A stretch of DNA of 64,000 nucleotides from Flagellatimonas centrodinii (lineage in GTDB: Bacteria > Pseudomonadota > Gammaproteobacteria > Nevskiales > Nevskiaceae), in NCBI RefSeq assembly GCF_016918765.2, contig NZ_CP092104.1, positions 2,976,001 to 3,040,000 of the forward strand. The letters run 5' to 3'. This document shows, piece by piece, positions 57,667-64,000 of the stretch (its first letter is position 1; each line of letters begins with the position of its first letter). The notes below the pieces were generated by a model that was not told the DNA's origin, did not search any database, and saw nothing but the letters and a program-made list of their open reading frames with translations. A program made the translations under genes and the position numbers.

Positions 57667-57765
57667 TGGGCGCTCCCAAGGCTGCAGATGAAGGCGGGGC
57701 TTATAGCATTGGGGCTCGGGGGCGTCAACGCGATGGGCGGCCGGCGATCGCAGCCGGCAAGGGCC

Positions 57766-58707
57766 CTACGCGGCTGTCACCATTCGATCGGCAGCGGTTG
57801 ACAGCAAGGTCGGCAGCATCTGAATCAGGCGGCCCATACCGTCGTGATCGGCACCGGTTTCCGCCAAGGTCTGCTGCAGGGTGTGAATCAGCCGTAGCCA
57901 GTTGATCGAGGTATAGGTCAGGTGGGCGTCCATGAAGAAGCTGCCCATGTTCCATTCGGCGAAGCTGCGCACCCAGATGGGCTCATCCACGATGATGCCG
58001 ATATTGCGGTGACGAGGATCACGTTGCAGGCGGTCCACCAGCGCCATCAGTGCCGATTCCGGGCCTTCAACCACCTGCACGAAACAGGTGCCGGCGACGA
58101 CCAATGCCCCGGTGATGCCATGTCGTGCGTTGGCGGCCGCCGCATTGGTGCACAGGGTGTAGATCTCCTGCTGGGAGAACGCCCGCGTCGCTTGACTGAT
58201 GTAAACCACCCGCCGCATCGATTCCGCGGGCACCCCCAGCGCCTGAGCATCACTGGCCGATCGGGTAGGGGCCTGCTGACCCATCAACAGCTGGAGCTCC
58301 CGTGGCGTGATTCGGGTACTGAGCAGTCGTTCGACACGAGAGCGAATCATCGACCAGCGGGTAAGGCGTTCGATTTCCTCCGCAGCCAGCCGATCCTTGT
58401 TGACGAAGTCAGTGGCGCCGGCGAGCAGCGCATTCTCTCCGAGGGTCTCGATGTTCTGACCGGTGATCACCACGATCGGCAGCCGAACACCACGATTCCG
58501 AAGTGCCGCGACCAGATCGAGACCACTTTCGATCCCGAGCCGATAGTCCACATAACAGATGTCCTGCTCGTCGAGCATCGCATGAACGATGTCGGGGTCA
58601 GTCGATGTAGTGGTTGTCAGCCGGTATCCGGATGGCATCCGCCGTTCGAACAGCAGAACATCCTCAGGGTCGTCCTCAACCAATAGCAATCGGAATTGGC
58701 GGGCCAT
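57766..58707 (-). CDS. Response regulator receiver fused to a BLUF blue-light domain
   Basis: 313-residue protein. The receiver (1-120) has E11-D12-D13 and phosphoacceptor D54 (ICYVDYRLG), with K104 (FVNKDRL). The BLUF domain (about 164-260) has Tyr169, Asn193, Gln211, Trp252 and Met254, whose spacing (24, 18, 41, 2) equals that of AppA Y21, N45, Q63, W104, M106. A helical C-terminus follows. The protein should bind flavin and couple blue light to a phosphorelay. It begins one base after the stop of the preceding response-regulator gene. Confidence 0.9.
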   Translation of the reverse strand: MARQFRLLLVEDDPEDVLLFERRMPSGYRLTTTTSTDPDIVHAMLDEQDICYVDYRLGIESGLDLVAALRNRGVRLPIVVITGQNIETLGENALLAGATDFVNKDRLAAEEIERLTRWSMIRSRVERLLSTRITPRELQLLMGQQAPTRSASDAQALGVPAESMRRVVYISQATRAFSQQEIYTLCTNAAAANARHGITGALVVAGTCFVQVVEGPESALMALVDRLQRDPRHRNIGIIVDEPIWVRSFAEWNMGSFFMDAHLTYTSINWLRLIHTLQQTLAETGADHDGMGRLIQMLPTLLSTAADRMVTAA

Positions 58708-58708
58708 G

Positions 58709-59122
58709 TCAGGTCTGAACGCCTACAGCAGGAAACCAGGGCGCAATCAGGGGCGGCAACATCGCCACCAGCTCGCGAAAGGTGTCGGGCTTGACGATCA
58801 GGGCCTTCGCCCCGAGCGCCGCGGCGCGCTGGCGATCGCGTGTTTCGGTCGAGGTGGTCAGGATGATCAGGGGAATCTCCGACCAACCGTCCACTGTTGC
58901 AATGGCGCCGAGCAGTTCCCAACCGGACATCCGCGGCATATTGAGGTCGACAAGCATCAACGCAGGGGGGGGCTCCTCGGTGGCGATTGCCTGCATCAAC
59001 TCGATACCGTCTCGTTTGGCGCGAACGGGAACGGCAGGGCAGACCCGGGCCAAGGCCGTCCGGATCAGCAGCAGATCGTCGGGATCGTCCTCAACGATCA
59101 TCAGGCTGGGCTCATGGTCCAT
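58709..59122 (-). CDS. Single-domain response regulator (Rcp1-like)
   Basis: 137-residue receiver with no output domain: acidic EDDPDD at the N-terminus, phosphoacceptor in LMLVDLNMPRMSGWE, Thr/Lys in ILTTSTETRDR and ALIVKPDTF. The EDDPDDLLLIRTAL start is typical of phytochrome-associated Rcp1 regulators. ATG 59122 (MDHEPSLMIVEDD) overlaps the end of the histidine kinase gene by 11 bases; an in-frame start at 59152 is less likely. Confidence 0.88.
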   Translation of the reverse strand: MDHEPSLMIVEDDPDDLLLIRTALARVCPAVPVRAKRDGIELMQAIATEEPPPALMLVDLNMPRMSGWELLGAIATVDGWSEIPLIILTTSTETRDRQRAAALGAKALIVKPDTFRELVAMLPPLIAPWFPAVGVQT

Positions 59123-60671
59123 CGAGGCGGTGCTCCACGGCACAGTGGGCACCTTGAAGGGTCACCACGATGGCGGCACCCGCGCCCGGTGCCCCCGACG
59201 CCGTGATGGTTCCGCCATGGCGTTCGCAGATCTTTCGGCAAACGGCCAGGCCAACGCCGGATCCAGGAATCTGATCACGCGTATGCAGCCGCTGGAAGAT
59301 GCCGAATATTCGCTCGGCATACTTGGGTTCGAAGCCGATACCGTTGTCCCGTATCTCTATGACCACTCGAGTCGGATCGTGTGATTCGAGACCCCCGATC
59401 TCGATCCGCAGTGGCACCGCAGAATTCCGGTACTTCAGTGCGTTCTCGAGCAGGTTCTGGAACAGCTGGCGCATCTGGGCAGGATCGGCCTCGATGCGGG
59501 GCAGGGGAGAGACCACCACCGTGGCGGCGGCATCGCGAATGGCGATATCCATGTCTGCCAAGACTTCTGCCAGAGCATCATCAAGTTCGCACAGACTGAA
59601 ACTCTCACCATGTGCATTGACGCGTGTGAGCTGCATCAGACTGTCAAGCAAACCCTGCATCCGCTGCGTCGCGGCACTGATGCTTTTCAGGTAGCCCCGG
59701 CGCGTATCGTCAATCACGTCTTGCAGGTCGCATTCGAGCAAGTCGCTGAATGCCAGAACCTTGCGCAAGGGTTCTCGCAGATCGTGCGACGCGATCTGCA
59801 CAAAATGTTCCAGCTCTTCATTGGCGCGCGTCAGGTCCTTCAGTCGTAGTTCACTGATTCTGCGCTCGCTGATATCACGCGTGATCTTGGCGAATCCGAT
59901 CGGTTCGCCGGCCTCGTTGTGAATCAGGTCGATGATCACATTGGCCCAGAACGTTTCACCGTTCTTTTTTACGCGCCAGGCCGTGTCTTCGAATCGCCCG
60001 GTCGTCAAAGCGGTCTGCAGCGCACGTGTTGGCCGACCATCGGCGATATCCGTATCGCTGTAGAACACCGAAAAGTGCCGCCCCAACACCTCGTTCTGCG
60101 TATAGCCCTTCAGACGTTGAGCACCTGCGTTCCAGCTACTGATATGACCATTGAGGTCCAGCATGTAGATGGCATAGTCGGTGACGCCCGATACCAGCAA
60201 ACGGAACCGTCGCTCGCTCTCGCGAAGTTCCTGCTCCTGGGCATAGCTGTCGCTGATGTCACGGGTGATCTTGGCGTAGCCGATCACGATGCCGTGATCA
60301 TCACGGACCGGATCGATCACGACATGTGCCATGAAGCGGCGTCCGTCCTTGCGTACCCGCCACGCCTTGTCTTCGAATCTTCCACGCTGACGGGCGATTC
60401 TCAGCGCTGTCTCCGGGCGTCCCGCCATGCGGTCTTCCGCTGAATAGAAGGTCGAGAAGTGTCGCCCGATGATTTCATCAGCCAGATACCCCTTGAACCG
60501 CTGGGCGCCGGGATTCCAGCTGCTGACATATCCGTCGCAGTCGAGCATGTAGATGGCATAGTCGCTGACGCTCTCGACCAGTCGACGATACATCGCCTCG
60601 TCGGTGACCTTCGTCTTCCCGTGTCCGGGATCGATGGCGTCGGGTCGCTTGAGCTCGTTCGGAATCACCAT
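59112..60671 (-). CDS. PAS-PAS hybrid-type sensor histidine kinase
   Basis: 519-residue soluble kinase. Two tandem, near-duplicate PAS domains (SDYAIYMLDCDGYVSSWNPGAQRFKGY and TDYAIYMLDLNGHISSWNAGAQRLKGY, each followed by a PAC motif ending KITRDIS). The HisKA box has the phosphorylated His in QIASHDLREPLRKV. The ATPase has the N box (QNLLENALKYRN), EIRDNGIGFEPKYAERIFGIFQR and GSGVGLAVCRKICERHGG. No membrane helices, so it senses an intracellular signal. It likely phosphorylates the overlapping receiver and perhaps the REC-BLUF protein. Confidence 0.92.
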   Translation of the reverse strand: MVIPNELKRPDAIDPGHGKTKVTDEAMYRRLVESVSDYAIYMLDCDGYVSSWNPGAQRFKGYLADEIIGRHFSTFYSAEDRMAGRPETALRIARQRGRFEDKAWRVRKDGRRFMAHVVIDPVRDDHGIVIGYAKITRDISDSYAQEQELRESERRFRLLVSGVTDYAIYMLDLNGHISSWNAGAQRLKGYTQNEVLGRHFSVFYSDTDIADGRPTRALQTALTTGRFEDTAWRVKKNGETFWANVIIDLIHNEAGEPIGFAKITRDISERRISELRLKDLTRANEELEHFVQIASHDLREPLRKVLAFSDLLECDLQDVIDDTRRGYLKSISAATQRMQGLLDSLMQLTRVNAHGESFSLCELDDALAEVLADMDIAIRDAAATVVVSPLPRIEADPAQMRQLFQNLLENALKYRNSAVPLRIEIGGLESHDPTRVVIEIRDNGIGFEPKYAERIFGIFQRLHTRDQIPGSGVGLAVCRKICERHGGTITASGAPGAGAAIVVTLQGAHCAVEHRLDGP

Positions 60672-60947
60672 GTCATGTCGCCTAGCGTCGACCAGGCGCG
60701 GAGCGCACCCGGTGAGGCATCGAGCTTATGCGTGGCCAGTGCTGTCAGGGCCCAGATGGCGGCAAACGGGGAGCCTTCGCCGACTGACGGTTGTTCGGCA
60801 TCGCAGGGCATCGAGATCGGGCCCAACGGCACGCACGCCGCTCCCTTACTTTCCGATACTTTACATAATATACATTATGCGTTGTATTGGCGGGTTCGCG
60901 TCTGTGGTTGTGGCGGGCCGGTCTGCCGTCGTTGGTTGAGCGCGGCG
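60672..60947. promoter_or_regulatory. Upstream region of the kinase/BLUF operon
   Basis: 276 bases without a gene. It holds an A/T-rich inverted repeat CATAAT-ATAC-ATTATG (60864-60879) in an otherwise G/C-rich setting, a plausible promoter or operator for the leftward operon. No clear consensus promoter could be fixed. Confidence 0.35.
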
Positions 60948-61520
60948 CTAGCGAAGGCAATGCAGGCGCTGCATTCGCTTGACGATGTCATTCAGTTCCG
61001 CATGCAGGCCACGACTGGCTGAGGCGCTGTAGCCGGTCCGCATGATGGATTCTATGTAGGCCTTGCGTTGTGCCAACCATTTGCATTGGGACTGCGAGGC
61101 GGCTGCCGGCCGTGCTGTAGGCCGCGGTGTCGGGCGTGTAGGTGGTCGTGATCCGGACCCCATTGAGCGGTAAATCTCGGACGCTCGCTCGTAGCGCTGC
61201 TGGTTGGTCAGCGTGGGGACCGGCGCGGGGTGAGTGTAGAACTCGACCTGACCGGTTTCCCTGAACGGCGATGCGGTCTGTTGTTGGGCCTGCCGGGCCA
61301 TGTCCGGGGTCGGCGTAGCGATCACCGGCGCCGGGCGGACGGCGGTCGTCGCGGGCGCCCTTTGAGGGTCCGTGGCGGGCGCCTGGGGGTTGGTGCGCGA
61401 GAGTGCGAAAAGGAACAACAACATGACAACCGGGGCGGCGATGATGGTGGCAATCACCAACAGCGTCTGGTCCTGCTTTCGCGTTTCACGGCGACGATAC
61501 CCCGGTCGAAGCGGCTCCAT
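60948..61520 (-). CDS. Single-pass membrane protein with Pro/Thr-rich region, 190 residues
   Basis: An Arg-rich N-terminus (MEPLRPGYRRRETRKQDQT) precedes one transmembrane helix (LLVIATIIAAPVVMLLFLFAL), then a Pro/Ala/Thr-rich periplasmic linker and a small C-terminal domain with two cysteines (SQCKWLAQRKAYIESIM, RMQRLHCLR). The plan matches the next gene downstream-to-upstream (61608-62156), so both may belong to one family. Function unknown. Confidence 0.7.
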   Translation of the reverse strand: MEPLRPGYRRRETRKQDQTLLVIATIIAAPVVMLLFLFALSRTNPQAPATDPQRAPATTAVRPAPVIATPTPDMARQAQQQTASPFRETGQVEFYTHPAPVPTLTNQQRYERASEIYRSMGSGSRPPTRPTPRPTARPAAASQSQCKWLAQRKAYIESIMRTGYSASASRGLHAELNDIVKRMQRLHCLR

Positions 61521-61607
61521 GCGCTATTCCCTCATTCTTCCTTCGCGCAAGAGTGCCAAGCATCAACGTAAAGAACAATATCGAAGCAACCGTTGCCCTG
61601 CCTGGGG

Positions 61608-62156
61608 TTACTCGAAGCAACCCAGGCGGCTCAGGTTCTGGATCGCATTGTCGCGCTCGTTGCGGAACAGGCGGGCTTCGCTCGGCGGCAGCTGTTTCTC
61701 GAGCTGGGCCTCGGCGGCTTCGCGCTGGGTCTGCAGGCTCTTGCACAGCGGGTTGTCCTGGCCCTCGGCCGACAGTTCGCGTGACACCGCCGGTTCCGGC
61801 AGGCGGTCGCCACCGCCAACCGCACGCGCGCCCGCCAAGGGAACCTCGGTGGGCCGCGGCTCGAAGCGCTCGACCTGGGCGGGCTCAAGCGCGGGGGCCG
61901 GTGTGACGCCGCCGACGATGATCGGGCTGCCCTGGGCGCCGATGCTGCCGACACTGCCTCCGGAGGCCCCGCCCGGACTGCCGCCACCGTTGTGGCCTGG
62001 CACCGGGAGATCAACCGGTTGCTGGGCCCGGTACCACTGCAGCACCCCGAACAGCACGACCGCGGGAATCAACAACGACAGCCAGAGGCCACCATGGCCC
62101 GGCTTCTTCTTTGCGGGTTGACGGTCGGTACGACGCTCGCTTCGCAGGGGGTCCAT
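61608..62156 (-). CDS. Single-pass membrane protein with Gly/Pro-rich region, 182 residues
   Basis: Basic N-terminus (MDPLRSERRTDRQPAKKKPG), one transmembrane helix (LWLSLLIPAVVLFGVLQWY), a Gly/Pro-rich periplasmic linker, and a C-terminal helix pair with two cysteines (NPLCKSLQTQREAAEAQLEK, QNLSRLGCFE). It shares architecture and the start MDPLR/MEPLR with the neighbouring gene. Function unknown. Confidence 0.7.
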   Translation of the reverse strand: MDPLRSERRTDRQPAKKKPGHGGLWLSLLIPAVVLFGVLQWYRAQQPVDLPVPGHNGGGSPGGASGGSVGSIGAQGSPIIVGGVTPAPALEPAQVERFEPRPTEVPLAGARAVGGGDRLPEPAVSRELSAEGQDNPLCKSLQTQREAAEAQLEKQLPPSEARLFRNERDNAIQNLSRLGCFE

Positions 62157-62304
62157 GCCAGATATTTCCGGTTGCCGATGAGGCCGCTAGCCTACCGTGT
62201 TTGCCGGGACAGCCGCATCGTCTGCGCTGCCGTTTGCCGGGCGGCTGTGATACAAACGCCGGCCGGATGAAAAGCCATAACAATTCAGTTTCAGGAGGAG
62301 TTCC

Positions 62305-63189
62305 GTGCAGCAAAGCCCGCTGATCGCCATCGGCCTGCCGATCGCCTTGTTCATCATCATGATCGGCATGGGGCTGACGCTGACGCCGAACGACTTTCGC
62401 CGTGAAGCCAGGGCCCCCAAGGGCCTGTTGATTGGCAGCCTGCTGCAGTTGCTCGCCCTGCCCCTCGTCGGCCTCGCCCTGATGGGGCTACCCGGCCTGA
62501 CCGCCTCCCTGGCGGTGGGGGTGGTGATCGTCGCCGCCTGCCCCGGCGGCACCACGTCGAACCTCATTTCCTTCATGGCTCGGGGCAACGTCGCCTTGTC
62601 GATCATCCTCACGGTCATCGCCAGCCTCGCCACCATTGCCACCCTGCCGTTCTGGGTCAATCTGGCACTGGACCGCACCGCCGTTGTTGATGCCGCCGCC
62701 ACCACGGTGCACCTGCCTTTCCTGAAGACGGTGGCCATGCTCGCCGTGTTGATCCTGATACCGGTCAGCATCGGCATGATCATCCGCGGCCGCAACTCAG
62801 CGCTGGCCGCACGTGCCGATCGCGCCGTCAGCCTGTTCGGTGCCGTGGTGCTGGCAGCGCTGATCGTCGGCATCGCCACCGTCAACCGCGACCGGCTGGG
62901 CACCCTGCTGATTCAGGCCGGTCCGGCCTGCGCGGCGCTGAACGTCGTGGGCATCAGCCTTGGGCTGTTGGGTGGGCGCCTGGCCCGTCTGAACTGGCAG
63001 GACAGCCTCACCATCGCCGTCGAGTTGGGAATCAAGAACAGCACCATCGGCCTGCTGGTGGCGATGACCCTGTTGCAGAATACCGAGATGGCGGTGCCGT
63101 CAGCGGTCTACGGCATCATGATGTACGGATTCGGAATCGGCCTCATTGCATTCGGCAAGCGGCTACCGGCTGCCGCGGTTACCCCATAA
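62305..63189 (+). CDS. Bile acid:sodium symporter (BASS)-family transporter
   Basis: 294-residue membrane protein with about nine to ten helices. Family landmarks are IIMIGMGLTLTPNDFRR, ACPGGTTSNLISFMARGNVALS and NVVGISLGLLGGRLARL followed by VELGIKNSTIGLLVA. BASS members import organic acids with sodium; the substrate cannot be read. GTG 62305 is preceded by AGGAGG, a strong ribosome binding site. It is followed 11 bases later by a dehydrogenase gene, probably in one operon. Confidence 0.9.
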   Translation: MQQSPLIAIGLPIALFIIMIGMGLTLTPNDFRREARAPKGLLIGSLLQLLALPLVGLALMGLPGLTASLAVGVVIVAACPGGTTSNLISFMARGNVALSIILTVIASLATIATLPFWVNLALDRTAVVDAAATTVHLPFLKTVAMLAVLILIPVSIGMIIRGRNSALAARADRAVSLFGAVVLAALIVGIATVNRDRLGTLLIQAGPACAALNVVGISLGLLGGRLARLNWQDSLTIAVELGIKNSTIGLLVAMTLLQNTEMAVPSAVYGIMMYGFGIGLIAFGKRLPAAAVTP

Positions 63190-63200
63190 GGAGCACCACA

Positions 63201-63965
63201 ATGCCCACTCAACTTTTTGACCTCAAGGGACGGGTGGCGCTGGTCACCGGCGCATCACGGGGGATCGGCGAAGCCACCGCACGCCTGCTGGCAGAGCAAG
63301 GCGCGCATGTCGTGCTGGCATCGCGCAAGCAGGCCGATCTTGACAAGGTAGCGGCCGAAATCGTCGCCGCAGGCGGCAAGGCCACCGCCATCGCCGCCCA
63401 TCAGGGTGATTCCGCAGCGCTGGGCAAGCTGGTGGCCGAAATCGATCGCCAGTTCGGGCGTCTCGACATCCTGGTCAACAACGCCGCCACCAATCCGCAC
63501 TTCGGTCACATCACCGACACCGGCATGGACATGGTCGACAAGACCCTGCAGGTCAACATCAAGGGCTACTTCGAACTGTCCTCCCTCGCCGCCCGCCTGA
63601 TGCAGCGTGGCGGGCGCGGCGCCATCGTCAACATCGCCAGTATCAATGGCATTCGGCCGGGTCCGATGCAGGGCATCTATTCCATCACCAAGGCGGCGGT
63701 CATCAATATGACCAAGGCCTTCGCCAAGGAATGTGCGCCGTGGGGGGTGCGGGTAAATGCGGTGCTGCCGGGCCTGACCGAAACCAAGTTCGCCTCGGCG
63801 CTGACCAGCAACGACGAGATGCTCAAGCACTTCATGCCCAGCATCCCGCTTGGCCGTGTGGCGCAGCCCAGCGAGATCGCACCGGCTGTCCTGTTTCTGG
63901 TGTCGGATGGCGCCAGCTACGTCACCGGCAGCAGCCTGGTGGTGGACGGCGGCTTCCTGACCTGA
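63201..63965 (+). CDS. Short-chain dehydrogenase/reductase
   Basis: 254-residue classical SDR. Cofactor motif TGASRGIGEAT, NNAATNPHFG, catalytic Ser in VNIASINGIRPG and Tyr-Lys in YSITKAAVINM, and the C-terminal YVTGSSLVVDGGFLT. Probably an NAD(P)(H)-dependent oxidoreductase of a small alcohol or ketone. AAGGAG precedes the ATG. It seems cotranscribed with the BASS transporter. Confidence 0.93.
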   Translation: MPTQLFDLKGRVALVTGASRGIGEATARLLAEQGAHVVLASRKQADLDKVAAEIVAAGGKATAIAAHQGDSAALGKLVAEIDRQFGRLDILVNNAATNPHFGHITDTGMDMVDKTLQVNIKGYFELSSLAARLMQRGGRGAIVNIASINGIRPGPMQGIYSITKAAVINMTKAFAKECAPWGVRVNAVLPGLTETKFASALTSNDEMLKHFMPSIPLGRVAQPSEIAPAVLFLVSDGASYVTGSSLVVDGGFLT

Positions 63966-64000
63966 GGCTGCTACGGGGTCTCGCTACTGCGCCTTGCGGC

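Noticed and set aside
57275-57691. 138-codon plus-strand frame opposite the DksA-like gene
   Set aside because: It is the antisense of the low-complexity Ala/Lys-rich tail, which keeps several frames open.

Overview
The window comes from a high-GC gammaproteobacterial chromosome, probably a Xanthomonadales/Lysobacter-like relative. This placement is an inference from the gacA/uvrY-uvrC-pgsA-tRNA order, the DksA-like protein and the overall base composition. Most of the window is one large tRNA-associated genomic island.

Left core flank (1-4749): a GacA/UvrY-type response regulator, uvrC and pgsA, then tRNA-Leu(UAA) and two unassigned genes. Right core flank (56629-64000): the body of tRNA-Cys(GCA), tRNA-Gly(GCC), a DksA-like protein with a lysine/alanine-rich tail, a blue-light/two-component operon (PAS histidine kinase, response regulator, REC-BLUF protein), two proline-rich membrane proteins, a bile-acid-symporter-family transporter and a short-chain dehydrogenase.

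Island (about 4750-56628, about 51.9 kb): bounded by an 18-bp direct repeat (17/18 identical) that is the 3' end of tRNA-Cys. A P4-type tyrosine integrase and an AlpA-like excisionase lie at the right end, and a TGACCCCAC motif is repeated near both ends. From left to right it carries an IS256-type remnant; an intact IS21-family element with a perfect 8-bp target duplication; a probable composite transposon of two IS5-family copies around a metallo-beta-lactamase-fold lipoprotein; a small operon with an HD-domain protein and a paralogue that has lost its HD residues, divergent from a Cro/C1 regulator; a complete type 1 BREX locus (brxA, brxB, brxC, pglX, pglZ, brxL) with a GmrSD/BrxU-like gene, a small membrane protein gene and an AbiEi/AbiEii toxin-antitoxin pair embedded; an SOS-type umuDC pair followed by a PD-(D/E)XK-like gene cleanly interrupted by an IS3-family element; a cluster with an EndA-like nuclease, a truncated H-NS-like protein, a SRAP/HMCES protein and a membrane-anchored Mrr-like nuclease; and a heavy-metal resistance region (MerR/CadR regulator, YnfA-family protein, cation-diffusion proteins, czcCBA, a fatty acid desaturase).

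The island therefore combines phage defence, mutagenic/abasic-site DNA damage functions and metal efflux. The least explained parts are the HD/pseudo-HD operon, the accessory genes inside BREX, the nuclease-H-NS-SRAP cluster, a 40-bp perfect palindrome beside a 28-residue membrane microprotein, and a GST-like gene whose frame is broken by a GTGG tandem repeat. All function calls come from reading motifs; no database search was possible.
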